DNA of 64,000 nucleotides from Fulvimarina pelagi HTCC2506. Lineage in GTDB: Bacteria; Pseudomonadota; Alphaproteobacteria; Rhizobiales; Rhizobiaceae. Location of the stretch: the NCBI RefSeq assembly GCF_000153705.1, contig NZ_DS022273.1, positions 1 through 64,000 of the forward strand, in the 5' to 3' direction. The notes beneath the pieces were generated by a model. It was not told the origin of the DNA. It was given only the letters and a program-made list of their open reading frames with translations, and made no database searches. The position numbers and the translations under genes were made by a program. This document shows positions 1 through 8,436 of this stretch, piece after piece (position 1 is the stretch's first letter; every line of letters begins with the position of its first letter).

Positions 1-96
1 GGCTGCATCGCCGGGTGACGTCGCCCGCCAGATCAGGAACGCCCCGACGGCGACGGCGCCGATGGCTGCGGCGAGTGTTGTCTTGCTGATGTTCAT
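1..96 (-). CDS. Cytochrome c, N-terminal 32 codons only (cut by window edge)
   Basis: The ATG at 96 opens a reading frame that runs off the left edge. The 32 visible residues begin MNISKTTLAAAIGAV and form a membrane anchor or uncleaved signal. They are identical to the N terminus of the complete cytochrome c at 28781-29194, because this stretch lies in the direct repeat. The start is 11 bases past the stop of the MCO gene, so the two are probably co-transcribed. Whether the rest of the gene is intact cannot be seen. Confidence 0.7.
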   Translation of the reverse strand, partial: MNISKTTLAAAIGAVAVGAFLIWRATSPGDAA

Positions 97-1373
97 CTCT
101 GCTCTGCTCAGGCCACTTCGAACCATGTCATCATGCCGGAGGCCGAGTGCTCCAGCATGTGGCAGTGAAGCAGCCATTTGCCCGGATTGTCGGCAACGAA
201 GGCAATTTCGATGGTCTCGTCGGGCACCGTCAGCGTGGTGTCACGCATGGCGACATCGCCCGTCGGCTCGCCATTGCGCGTCAGGACCCGGAAATGATGG
301 CCGTGCACGTGCATCGCATGGGGCCAGCCGGTCTCGTTGCGGATCGTGATGACGGCCGTCTGGCCCTTCGCGAAGCGGGCAAGCGGTTTGCCCCTGTCGT
401 CGGCGACGCCGTTGAAGGCCCAGACATAGCCCTTGCCGACGAGAGAGCGGGTGTCCATCATCCGGCCCTTGTGCATGGCTCCGGCCATCCCACCCATCGC
501 ACCGCCCTCCATCAGGAGTTCGGCCCGAACGGCGTCGGAAAGGTCGTCCGGCAGGGACGGACCCGACCGCGGCAGGCCGATGGCTTCGGGGAAAGAGGCG
601 CGCACCGGCTCGCCCGTAACCGCGAATTCCGCGATCTCGAACGGGCCGCCATTGGTATGGAGAACCAGCGTTTTCGGCGTTTCGTCGTCGAGGATGTCGA
701 CGAGGAGGTCGGTTCGCTGGGCAGGCGCCAGCCAGACCGGCTCATTCTCCTCGACGAGCGGCACCGGCATACCGTCGAGGGCGAGGCGCCATGTACGCGT
801 TCCCGGCAGTCCCAGTTCCATGATCCGCGCATTGGCGGCGTTGATCAGCCGCACGCGGATACGCTCGTTGGGCCTCACCTCGATCCGCGGCTTGGAACGG
901 CCGTTCACGGTGACGAAGTTGCCGAGACGCCCGCCATGGCTCCAGTCCATCATCTGGCCAAAGCTGTCGTCGATCGAGCCGTCCTCGGCGAGGCGCCAGT
1001 CGTCGACGAGAAGAACGAGGTCTCGGTCGGCACCCTCCCAGGGCTCGGCTTCCTCAACGATCAGCGCGCCGTGCAGGCCGCGGGCGTTCTGCTCCCAGGA
1101 GCGGTCGTGCGAATGATACCAGTAGGTGCCGGGATCGGGCGCCTCGAAGTCGTAGACGAAGCGGCCGCCGGGCGCGATCGCCTCCTGCGTGAGGCCCGGC
1201 ACGCCGTCCATCGCGTTGTCAATGCGGATGCCGTGCCAGTGGACGCTGGTCGGCTGGTCGAGGCCATTCTCGACGACGGCGCTGAGCCGCTCCCCGGCCA
1301 TTGTTCTTAGGACAGGCCCGGGCACGGTACCGTCGAAGCCCCAGATCGGCGTCGGCGAAGCGAGATCGGACGG
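1..1373 (+). repeat. Copy A of a long exact direct repeat
   Basis: Bases 1-1373 match bases 29099-30471 in the same orientation with a constant offset of 29,098. I found no mismatch in the lines I compared, and the translations of both strands agree throughout. The match stops at base 1373, inside the 5' part of an MCO gene, just after the codons for Pro-Ser-Asp-Leu (read on minus). The left end lies outside the window, so the repeat may be longer. It covers most of an MCO gene and the start of a cytochrome c gene. Confidence 0.93.
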
Positions 1374-1511
1374 CATCATTTGTTGCGTGCCTGGCTGCGC
1401 CCGGAGGGTGATGCCCTGATCGGTCTCAGCGGCTGCCAGAGCACGATGGGGAAACATGGCGAGAAGCGGCAAGGCCGCTCCGGCTTTCAGAAATTGGCGG
1501 CGATCATACAC
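108..1511 (-). CDS. Multicopper oxidase, Tat-exported (copy A)
   Basis: About 467 residues. Probable periplasmic Cu(I) oxidase of the CueO/laccase type. The start is a GTG at 1511 preceded by AGGAGG. The N terminus YDRRQFLKAG is a twin-arginine signal. All four copper-ligand motifs are present: HWHG, YHSH, HAMHVHGHHF and HCHMLEHSASGMM. A Met-rich insert (GGAMGGMAGAMHKGRMM) lies before the last motif. It sits directly downstream of copC-copD. From the Pro-Ser-Asp-Leu codons onward it is identical to the gene at 29206-30612; only the first ~46 residues differ. One of the two is therefore probably a product of gene conversion or unequal crossover. Function is known for the family; the specific substrate is inferred from context. 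Confidence 0.9.
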   Translation of the reverse strand: MYDRRQFLKAGAALPLLAMFPHRALAAAETDQGITLRAQPGTQQMMPSDLASPTPIWGFDGTVPGPVLRTMAGERLSAVVENGLDQPTSVHWHGIRIDNAMDGVPGLTQEAIAPGGRFVYDFEAPDPGTYWYHSHDRSWEQNARGLHGALIVEEAEPWEGADRDLVLLVDDWRLAEDGSIDDSFGQMMDWSHGGRLGNFVTVNGRSKPRIEVRPNERIRVRLINAANARIMELGLPGTRTWRLALDGMPVPLVEENEPVWLAPAQRTDLLVDILDDETPKTLVLHTNGGPFEIAEFAVTGEPVRASFPEAIGLPRSGPSLPDDLSDAVRAELLMEGGAMGGMAGAMHKGRMMDTRSLVGKGYVWAFNGVADDRGKPLARFAKGQTAVITIRNETGWPHAMHVHGHHFRVLTRNGEPTGDVAMRDTTLTVPDETIEIAFVADNPGKWLLHCHMLEHSASGMMTWFEVA

Positions 1512-1525
1512 TGGGATCGGCCTCC

Positions 1526-2431
1526 TCAGTCGAGACTCATGGGGGGTGTGGTGATACTGGTAAGTGTCGCGGTGGCGACGAAGATGAGGACCACGAACGC
1601 GGCTTCGAAGGCGATCGAGCGCTTCAGGCGACCCGATGATCCCGGTTCTCCAGTCCTCAGCGCCGGAACGAGCGCGAGCTTGTTGAGCGCCCCGAGGCCG
1701 AGAAGGATCGCGACGAAGACTATCTTCACCAGAAGAGTGACGCCGTAGGCCGTCTGCGTCAGACCGACGATTGTTCCGACAGAAATCCACGCAAAGCCGA
1801 GGCCGGCCAGCACGAGTACGGCGACCGCGCCCATCGCGATCTGTCCGAACCGGTGCAGTATGCGATAGCCCTCCCTCTCGTCGGCGGCCTTGAAGAGCGG
1901 ATAGAAGCTGCCGACCCAGAAGGCTCCGGTCAGGACGTGCAGGGTGAGGAGCGCGGCCAGAAAGGCGCGATTGTCGCCGAGGCTGTGTCCGACCTCTGTA
2001 AAGGCGACGGCGGTCAGTGTCGCGCCGACGAGGGTAGCCGTGCCGGCCACCGTGCCCCGCACGAGCACCAGAAGCACGAGGATCAGACCAAGGGCCTCGA
2101 CGAAGGCGGCGGTGCCGAGCGGGCTTTCCCAGACGATCTGCACCATCATCGGATCGATCATGCCTTCCAGTCCCATGCCGGAAATCCGGGCGGCCCGGAT
2201 GCCGACCCTCAGCGCAAGGTCCAGAAGCCCTGCCAGAGAGGCGGCGGCCGTGACGAGGCGCGTCCGGCGGGCGATCTCCGGGGACATTTCGGGAAAGACG
2301 GCGAGAAACAGCGCGCCGCCCATGGCGAGAAAGGCCATCGCGTAGCCGAGAGCCTTAAGGGCGATCGCTGCAAGCGCCCAGGCGTCGACCGTGGCGAGTC
2401 CCTCGAAGGCGAATGTCAGTTCGGGCGTCAC
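1526..2431 (-). CDS. copD: CopD family copper resistance membrane protein
   Basis: About 301 residues with roughly eight hydrophobic helices, as expected for CopD, an inner-membrane protein thought to take up copper delivered by periplasmic CopC. The GTG start at 2431 overlaps the copC stop in a GTGA, so translational coupling is likely; longer in-frame starts would run back into copC. Conserved features include FTEVGHSLGD, LTGAFWVGSFYPL and an NKLALVPAL segment near the C terminus. The gene ends 15 bases before the MCO start, giving a copC-copD-MCO operon. Confidence 0.88.
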   Translation of the reverse strand: MTPELTFAFEGLATVDAWALAAIALKALGYAMAFLAMGGALFLAVFPEMSPEIARRTRLVTAAASLAGLLDLALRVGIRAARISGMGLEGMIDPMMVQIVWESPLGTAAFVEALGLILVLLVLVRGTVAGTATLVGATLTAVAFTEVGHSLGDNRAFLAALLTLHVLTGAFWVGSFYPLFKAADEREGYRILHRFGQIAMGAVAVLVLAGLGFAWISVGTIVGLTQTAYGVTLLVKIVFVAILLGLGALNKLALVPALRTGEPGSSGRLKRSIAFEAAFVVLIFVATATLTSITTPPMSLD

Positions 2432-2772
2432 TGCGAAACGTCGAACGAGAAGTCGCCCTGCATCGGATGACCGTCGGAAGACATGCCGCGCCATTCGACG
2501 GAATAGGCACCGCTTTCGAGCGGGTCGCCCGGCGTTGCGACGTAGCGCGTCGTCGCGTCGGTGCCCTTCTCGCTGGTCAGCTCGATCGGACCGGAAGCGC
2601 CTTCCAGCGAAATCCGCGTGATGCGCATCGGCTTGTCGAAGCTGAGGACCACCTCCTCGACCGTGCCGACCGTCGCGCCGTCAGCAGGCTCCGTCGTCTC
2701 CTGCTTGGAATGGGCGAGGGCACCGCCGCAAACGAGGCTTGCGAAAGCGGTAGTCAGGATCAGTCTCTTCAT
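2428..2772 (-). CDS. copC: CopC periplasmic copper-binding protein
   Basis: 114 residues starting at the ATG at 2772, which has AGGAGG upstream. The signal peptide ends at a typical CopC site, AHSK, so the mature protein would begin with the His that serves as a Cu(II) ligand in the family. The motif SSDGHPMQGDFSF near the C terminus is the second characteristic His region. The size fits CopC. It is the first intact gene of a copC-copD-MCO operon on the minus strand. Confidence 0.92.
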   Translation of the reverse strand: MKRLILTTAFASLVCGGALAHSKQETTEPADGATVGTVEEVVLSFDKPMRITRISLEGASGPIELTSEKGTDATTRYVATPGDPLESGAYSVEWRGMSSDGHPMQGDFSFDVSQ

Positions 2773-2832
2773 GTCGTATTCCTCCTTTGGATCGAGCCTG
2801 CCGGGTCCGCCGAGGCCCGGCAGGCGCAACGC

Positions 2833-3072
2833 TTACTTCATCTTGGTGACGGTGAGCTTTCCGCGCAGCGCTCGGCGACGAACTCGATGTTTTGCCTTCG
2901 GAAGCATTCTCGAGCATCGCCAGGTCGGCGACGAGAAGAGCATCGTCATGGCCGGCATGTCGAGATTGGTCAGTTCCTCATGCTTGATAATCAGTTTCTG
3001 ACCCTTCGTGTCCACCTTCCGGAGGACGCCCTTCCTGAAGTCGGCGGCGAAGGCCGGCAGAGCGTTTCAGGG
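2833..3072 (-). pseudogene. Decayed CusF-like copper-binding protein
   Basis: The reading LPAFAADFRKGVLRKVDTK, then KLIIKHEELTNLDMPAMTM, matches the intact CusF-like protein at 31393-31677. After LF the frame slips. Three single-base losses (near 2934, 2897 and 2867) account for the match returning as LRGKLTVTKMK. Because three losses sum to one codon, the frame closes correctly, but about 28 residues in the middle are scrambled. An in-frame TGA sits before the signal-peptide remnant and no ATG start remains. Sequencing error is possible but would have to occur three times. Confidence 0.75.
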
Positions 3073-3171
3073 TCGGCCGCGGATACTGTCTTGGATCACA
3101 GCCACAATTCGGACGCCGGCCCGCCCTCAAGCACCACGGCACGCTATCACGTCAGGAAAGAAGCGAAGGGT

Positions 3172-3561
3172 TCAGGCGCGCGGAGGGCGTTCAAGAGCTG
3201 GAACAGGCATGCCGGCCCGATTGTCCTCTATCGTAGAAAAAGTCGCGGTCAGAATGATCGGCAACGAGGTCTGGGGCATTAGAATGTTTGGAAATGCACT
3301 GACGCAATGGACGCCGCAGTCGTCGCTCGTTTCGTTCACGGGAACGTCCGATCGCATCGTATGTCGATCACCATCAGACTGGCAGGCATAATGGGCCTTC
3401 TCCGCTCCATGATCATGAGTTCCCAACGAGGCGTGAGGTAGCGGATGATTAGAGTGCGCGCCTGCGAAAGCGGACGGAGCTTGAAGAATCCCACTTGCCA
3501 AGACGATGAGGACAACAGAAAGCGGTGTCAGACGTCTTAGGAGCGCAAACGATCGGATCAT
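3172..3561 (-). CDS. Small secreted Cys/His protein ending in PPRA, CopL-like
   Basis: 129 residues with an N-terminal signal peptide (cleavage near APSAFAGAHS). It has scattered His (SNHPLPHASLGTHDHGAEK), a CGVHC motif and the C terminus ERPPRA. Two other proteins in the window (5895-6272 and 35957-36325) share this plan: signal, His-rich middle, Cys pair, PPR[AV] end. They sit beside copper genes. The architecture recalls the poorly characterised CopL-type metal-binding regulators near copAB in Xanthomonas; that match is from memory. A role in periplasmic copper binding or sensing is inference. Confidence 0.6.
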   Translation of the reverse strand: MIRSFALLRRLTPLSVVLIVLASGILQAPSAFAGAHSNHPLPHASLGTHDHGAEKAHYACQSDGDRHTMRSDVPVNETSDDCGVHCVSAFPNILMPQTSLPIILTATFSTIEDNRAGMPVPALERPPRA

Positions 3562-3982
3562 GAATGCGAGCTTACCAGATCGCGGCCCGCTGCCGCAATG
3601 GAGTTGAGGTCAAAGCGTTCTACGGATCGACATGGTACCTACCGCAGAACCAAATGAAGCTTTGAAAGACGACCATGGCGTGATCAAAACAAGGAGTCAT
3701 CATCCGAACTGTTTGTTGGATGCAAGCGCGAGAGGCAAGTCTTTAAAGATCGCTGGAGGATCGGGTAAAGATCTTAAGGGCCTGATGCCAACCGGCGGTT
3801 TTAGAACGGCATGGACCGGTTCACGAAGTCGCACCGAAGCTTAAGGCAGACTTATCACATTCTCTCTTAGAGCAGAATGAGACGCAGACGTTTTGAGTGG
3901 GGAATGGGGTTTGCAGGCAAATTCTCGACATCTCCCCTGCCTTTTTGATGGCGATTGCGCCAAAATTTCGTATGATTGGAGA
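3562..3982 (+). other. Intergenic, 421 bases; no gene recognised
   Basis: This stretch separates the leftward copper genes from the rightward ones and should hold divergent promoters. A 70-codon open frame at 3632-3844 shows no recognisable protein features and is not called. I could not place a convincing -35/-10 pair or a regulator operator by eye. Confidence 0.4.
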
Positions 3983-4387
3983 ATGAGCCTTATAACTGGC
4001 CTGCTTCTCGGTGTCATTTCAATCATTGCAATGAGAATGACAGGTATAGAGCGACAGCGGGGAACTTGGGTTACAACAGTTCTCGCTATCGCCTCCTTTT
4101 ACGTCGTCTTCGCGGTTGAGTATGGGAATCACAGCACTTTAATAATCCATACTATCATCGCCGCGGTTTCTGCTTTCTTTGCGGTGTTGGCAACCGCAAC
4201 CAATGCATGGTGGCTGGCTGCGACGCTCATTGCGCATGGAGTATTTGATCTTGCCGCCGGACGTATTCTACCCGACCCATCACCGTCTTGGTGGGGTCCA
4301 TTCTGTGTCGGCGTCGATCTCACACTTGGCGTCTGGCTCACCAGCATGGTCTACCGAGGCGATTTTGATGATCTTCCGGGGAATTGA
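3983..4387 (+). CDS. Small inner-membrane protein, possibly DUF6010 family
   Basis: 134 residues from the ATG at 3983, preceded by GGAGA. It has four hydrophobic segments and conserved-looking polar motifs: VEYGNHS in the second helix region, ATLIAHGVFDL, and PSWWGPFCVGVDL. The pattern (short four-helix protein with an AHGxxD motif) fits my memory of DUF6010, but I cannot confirm it. It lies upstream of the RND adaptor and cus genes on the same strand. The function is unknown. Confidence 0.6.
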   Translation: MSLITGLLLGVISIIAMRMTGIERQRGTWVTTVLAIASFYVVFAVEYGNHSTLIIHTIIAAVSAFFAVLATATNAWWLAATLIAHGVFDLAAGRILPDPSPSWWGPFCVGVDLTLGVWLTSMVYRGDFDDLPGN

Positions 4388-4507
4388 AACAGAAGTTGAG
4401 AATAAAATTTCAAAACCAGCGAGACCGACCAGCGCCGGACGGATTACCCGTCGATCGAATAGCTTACGTTTGTAGTAGAACGCAAAAACATGTCCGCGTC
4501 GACGAGA

Positions 4508-4798
4508 CTAGGCTAATAGAATTGTGCTTTTGACTTTCCCGCGACGTCGCCCGGCCAAGACGTCGCCGTTCGCTAAGCTTCGGGTGCCCTCTACGACGTT
4601 CATTATCTCTGCATGCAATGCGTAGCAAGGCCAACGCTCCGTCGCGTCCTCGATGGAGCGGTTGCCCATCAAATAAGACGCCACGTGTTCGATTCCGTCG
4701 ACGACGTCGAGATCGTGGCCACCGAGTATCGGCTTGACGACGGCCTTTTGCGCTTGCCAGACAGTGGTGAGAATCGCGATGGGCTGTGTCTTTAACGC
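4508..4798 (-). pseudogene. Open frame without a start: remnant of an unrecognised gene
   Basis: Reading minus from 4798 to the TAG at 4508 gives about 96 protein-like codons (for example AILTTVWQAQKAVVKPILGG and YLMGNRSIEDATERWPCYAL). An in-frame TAG sits immediately upstream at 4799-4801, and the first usable ATG is nearly halfway in. It is therefore most likely the 3' part of a gene that has lost its start. I do not recognise the family. The remaining bases of the 4388-4923 gap show nothing I can support. Confidence 0.4.
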
Positions 4799-4923
4799 CT
4801 ATTCCCCATTCTGAGAGTTCGCACACGACCTCGCTTTTCGCAGTAAGGTATCGGTTCAAGAATTGGCTCTCGCAGTCAAGCGCGAGATCGTGATGGTTCT
4901 CACACGCAGAGAATTTGGTGGTT

Positions 4924-5769
4924 ATGAAGAAAATTATTGTTCTCCTTTTTGCTGGTATCGGACTGGTCTCCTCCGCCTTTCTGGAGATGGGAGGAACCGA
5001 GGCTGCGGCGCAAGACGACAACAGATCATCTGTCATCGGCGAAGTCGTTATCCGTCAAGGCGGCGTTCTTGCTGCGGCGATCGCGGCGCCCGTGGCCGAA
5101 GTCCTCGTTGTCGCCGGTGATCGGGTCTCGAAGGGCCAGGCTCTTGCGCGACTCGATATCGCCGACCGTCGCGCGGATCTCGATACCGCCGAAGCTCAGA
5201 TCGCCGTGGCCGAGGCGCAGGTTGGCGCCAGACAAGCGGCTCTGGAGGCCGAGCGCTTCCGGTTGGGTCGGCAGGAAAGCTTACGCGGAAGTTCGGCTTT
5301 CAACGCCTCCCGGCTCGAGGACAGCCAGGCCGAGGCCGCGCGGCTGACCGCAGAGATCGCCGTGGCACGCGCACAGTTCGCGGAAGCGAAAGCGAGGAGC
5401 ACCCGGATTCTGGTCGATGTGGAGCGCGCCCAAGTGCTCGCACCCTACGACGCCGTCGTCACCGAGCGGGAGATCGAGGCAGGAGATTTTGTCACGCCTG
5501 GACGTCAGATGTTCACCTTAATTGATACCTCCGATCTGGAGGTCGAGGCTGATGTATCAGTCGATGCGCTGCCCTTCCTTGAGGAAGGCGCAACGATTGA
5601 GGCCGAAACGCGTGACGGCGTTGCAGTGACGACGCGGGTTCGCGCCCTCATTCCGGTCGAGAACCCGCTGACCCGCACGCGCACGGTCCGCTTCACGATC
5701 GAAAGCGATGCCGCTCTTGCTGTCGGGCAATCCGTCGAACTTCAACTCCCCGGAGCGGACGGGGACTGA
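4924..5769 (+). CDS. Periplasmic adaptor (membrane fusion) protein of an RND-type efflux system
   Basis: 281 residues, HlyD/RND adaptor family. An N-terminal signal or anchor is followed by a lipoyl half (VIRQGGVLAAAIAAPVAEVL) and an Ala/Glu/Arg-rich coiled-coil hairpin (about residues 75-165). Then come the second lipoyl half (VLAPYDAVVTEREIEAGDFV) and a beta-barrel segment. It is shorter than CusB and lacks metal-binding extensions. The start chosen is the ATG at 4924; TTG and GTG lie just upstream in frame. Adaptors of this size usually pair with an RND pump; the nearest is the cusA product, which already has a CusB, so its partner is uncertain. Confidence 0.8.
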   Translation: MKKIIVLLFAGIGLVSSAFLEMGGTEAAAQDDNRSSVIGEVVIRQGGVLAAAIAAPVAEVLVVAGDRVSKGQALARLDIADRRADLDTAEAQIAVAEAQVGARQAALEAERFRLGRQESLRGSSAFNASRLEDSQAEAARLTAEIAVARAQFAEAKARSTRILVDVERAQVLAPYDAVVTEREIEAGDFVTPGRQMFTLIDTSDLEVEADVSVDALPFLEEGATIEAETRDGVAVTTRVRALIPVENPLTRTRTVRFTIESDAALAVGQSVELQLPGADGD

Positions 5770-5894
5770 AAGAGAGGCGTTTCCCTTCGATCGTGAACCT
5801 TGGCTTCAAAACGAATACCTGTAGACGGCCGCCACGTCGCATTGTGACATCGCAGGGAATGGATTTCCGCGCTGCACGCTGCTATAGCGGCCTC

Positions 5895-6272
5895 ATGCTG
5901 CATGCGCTCCGCCATTTCAGACGTTCATACACGGGATTTATCCTTGTGTTCGTTCTGCTGGTCGGCGTACTCGTGGCACCCGTTTATACAGCGTCGATGG
6001 CTCTCTGCGCTGCAGGACATGCCGAGCATACCGTGCCGTCCTCCAAAACCGGTCTCAACAATGCAGACCATGCCGACATGAACGTGCCGGATTTGGCTAC
6101 AGATGAGTTCGCGCCGGAGGCCGTTTCTTGCTGCCCGAACCAAGTTGTTCCGGAAAGCGCGCGGCACGCGTCGATGCTGTCTTGCAAGGCCGGCATTCCC
6201 CTCGACATGACGCACGAGTCTCGTGCAGCGCTCGCCGATCCTGGCGTCGATCTTCAGCCGCCGCGCGTTTGA
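5895..6272 (+). CDS. Small secreted Cys/His protein ending in PPRV, CopL-like
   Basis: 125 residues from the ATG at 5895; upstream in-frame starts exist, but this one places the hydrophobic signal (SYTGFILVFVLLVGVLV) correctly. After the signal come His-rich runs (CAAGHAEHTVP, NADHADMNVPD), a CC pair and a later Cys, and the C terminus DLQPPRV. It has the same plan as the proteins at 3172-3561 and 35957-36325. It lies just upstream of cusB on the same strand. The function is unknown; metal binding is inferred from composition and place. Confidence 0.6.
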   Translation: MLHALRHFRRSYTGFILVFVLLVGVLVAPVYTASMALCAAGHAEHTVPSSKTGLNNADHADMNVPDLATDEFAPEAVSCCPNQVVPESARHASMLSCKAGIPLDMTHESRAALADPGVDLQPPRV

Positions 6273-6342
6273 CACCCGCCCGAGCCGGCGGGAGAAGCGG
6301 CTCATTTCTCGAAACTGAAAGACTTTTTCTGGAGGCGCGACC

Positions 6343-8436
6343 ATGCGCGGTCGTTATGTTGCGCTGTCTATTCTCGCCCTAAGCGCTGGCTTCGGCGGCG
6401 GAATTGCCGTCGAACGTTTATACTTTGCGGTCCCATCCGAGGGCGGCGAAAGCGGGCCGAAGGTGCTCTATTGGGTCGCCCCGATGGACGCGAATTTCCG
6501 AAGGGACAGTCCAGGCAAGTCGCCGATGGGAATGGATCTCGTGCCCGTCTACGAGGGCGAAGAACCTTCGGGCGACCCGCAGGAGGTGGAGCTGTCACCG
6601 CAGGAGGTAAATGCCATCGGCGTGCGCACCGCCGTCGCGCGGGTCGAGGCGGTGGCGCCGTTTATCGAGACGGTCGGCTTCGTCACCTACGATGAGGACG
6701 CAACCAGCCATGTTCATACCCGCATCTCGGGCTGGGTCGAGGATCTGAGGATTCGGTCGCTTGGCGATCCGGTGCGCGAAGGCGAACCGCTGTTCGAGAT
6801 ATATGGCCCTCGCCAGGAACGCGCTGGCACGGATCGCATCGGCGCACCGACGGAATACCTGCGCGTAACCGCGCCGCAATCGGGCGTGGTGACGGCACTG
6901 AACGCTACGGATGGCATGTATCTGGAGCCCGGCGTCCGCGCGATGTCGATTACCGATCTCTCCTCCGTCTGGGTCATCGCGGACGTTTTCGAGAAGGATA
7001 TCGGACGTCTCACCGAGGGGATGCGTGCGGAAGCACGCTTCGAGCCATTACCGGGCAAAGTTTTCGAAGGCACCGTCGATTACATCTATCCCGAGCTTGA
7101 TCAGAAGACGCGCACGCTGTCCGTGCGGCTACGCTTCGACAACCCCGATCAGAGCCTGAGACCCAACATGTATGGCCGCATCCGTCTCACCGGCGCGCTG
7201 GTCAGCGAAGCCGTAACCGTACCGAGCGAGGCGGTGATCCGCACAGGGCGGGCAGAACGGGTGATCCTCCGGACCGGCGAAGGTGCCTTCCGCCCCCGGC
7301 TCGTGACCACTGGATTGCGCGATGGCTTTGGAGCGGGCGGGCGCACGGAGATCAAGCAAGGTCTTCGCGCGGGTGAAGAAGTGGTCGCCTCCGCACAGTT
7401 CTTGATCGATAGCGAAAGCGCCTTGTCGGCGGGCACCACGCGGATGGCACCCACCGCAGACGCGCCCGCCACCGGCAAGGGGATGCTGGTCTCGGAGCAT
7501 CCGCAGCGCAACACCGTTACCATCGAGCACGCGGCGATCCCGTCGCTCGACTGGCCCGCGCTGACCACGACCTTCGCCCTGAAGGACGGCGTGCGGCTAG
7601 ACCGGGTAGAGCCGGGAGAGGCGGTGCGCTTCTCACTTGCGCGTGGATCCGACGGCCTGCTCTCGCTTGTGCAGATCGGGCGCGACGACGGGGTGGACGC
7701 CACGGGTCTCGCCACCGTCCATGCGGTGACGCCGGACGGAAAGCTCAGCGTAAGCCACGATCCAATCCCGGCGTTGAGCTGGCCGGCCATGACCATGGAT
7801 ATGCCCGCTCAGGGCGTCGATCTTGACGCGGTGCCTCTGGAGACGCGCGTGGAGATCGACCTGTCGGAAGGAGAAGGGGGCGTCTACAGCATCATCGCCG
7901 TGCGTCCGGTGGCGGACGAGGCGAGACCTCCCGCAACGCAAGATACGCCTGCTGCGGGTGTGAACGCCGATCTGATGACTGTTTCGGGAACCATCAACTC
8001 CGTCGATACGGCCAAGGGATTGGCGAATATCACCCACGGCCCGATGACCGAGATCGGAATGCCCGGCATGACGATGGATTTCGGCCTGGGCGCGAAACTC
8101 GATCCGTCCGCCTTGCCGGTCGGCGCGGAAACGACGCTGTATTTCGCCATGGACCCGGAAACCTTCGAGATGACCCTCGAAGGTTTCGAAACGGCCGAGA
8201 ACGTCGAGCCACCGATGGAGGTTTCCGGCAAGGTGAACGCTGTCGATCCCAAAACCCGTAAGGCCAATATCACCCACGGCCCAATGGCCGACATCGGGAT
8301 GCCCGGCATGACCATGGATTTCGTGATGGCCGAAAGCCTTGCGCCGGATGACCTGCCGCTCGGCGAAGAGACGACGCTACTCATATCCATGGATCCGGCC
8401 ACCTTCGAGATGACGCTGGAAGGAGTCGCGCGTTGA
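6343..8436 (+). CDS. cusB: CusB-type adaptor with heavy-metal-binding domain and four CusF-like domains
   Basis: 697 residues, far longer than a typical CusB of about 400-500. In order: an N-terminal membrane signal; a heavy-metal-binding domain at about 41-71 (LYWVAPMD ... SPMGMDLVPVY); the adaptor core at about 80-370; then four CusF-like units at about 378-447, 455-521, 546-615 and 626-695. Unit 2 has the canonical His and WPAMTMDM. Unit 1 is degenerate (WPALTTTF, no Met pair). Units 3 and 4 have Met in place of Trp (IGMPGMTMDF) and are near copies of each other. SD is GGAGG. The protein links CusA to an outer-membrane channel and hands Cu(I)/Ag(I) to the pump. Its stop overlaps the cusA start. 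Confidence 0.93.
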   Translation: MRGRYVALSILALSAGFGGGIAVERLYFAVPSEGGESGPKVLYWVAPMDANFRRDSPGKSPMGMDLVPVYEGEEPSGDPQEVELSPQEVNAIGVRTAVARVEAVAPFIETVGFVTYDEDATSHVHTRISGWVEDLRIRSLGDPVREGEPLFEIYGPRQERAGTDRIGAPTEYLRVTAPQSGVVTALNATDGMYLEPGVRAMSITDLSSVWVIADVFEKDIGRLTEGMRAEARFEPLPGKVFEGTVDYIYPELDQKTRTLSVRLRFDNPDQSLRPNMYGRIRLTGALVSEAVTVPSEAVIRTGRAERVILRTGEGAFRPRLVTTGLRDGFGAGGRTEIKQGLRAGEEVVASAQFLIDSESALSAGTTRMAPTADAPATGKGMLVSEHPQRNTVTIEHAAIPSLDWPALTTTFALKDGVRLDRVEPGEAVRFSLARGSDGLLSLVQIGRDDGVDATGLATVHAVTPDGKLSVSHDPIPALSWPAMTMDMPAQGVDLDAVPLETRVEIDLSEGEGGVYSIIAVRPVADEARPPATQDTPAAGVNADLMTVSGTINSVDTAKGLANITHGPMTEIGMPGMTMDFGLGAKLDPSALPVGAETTLYFAMDPETFEMTLEGFETAENVEPPMEVSGKVNAVDPKTRKANITHGPMADIGMPGMTMDFVMAESLAPDDLPLGEETTLLISMDPATFEMTLEGVAR

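Noticed and set aside
147-1310. Long plus-strand open frame of 387 codons opposite the MCO gene (and its twin at 29245-30408)
   Set aside because: It is the antisense shadow of a well-supported MCO gene in GC-rich DNA; its translation has no recognisable domain.
3632-3844. 70-codon plus-strand frame between divergent copper genes
   Set aside because: No SD, no recognisable protein features, low-information composition.
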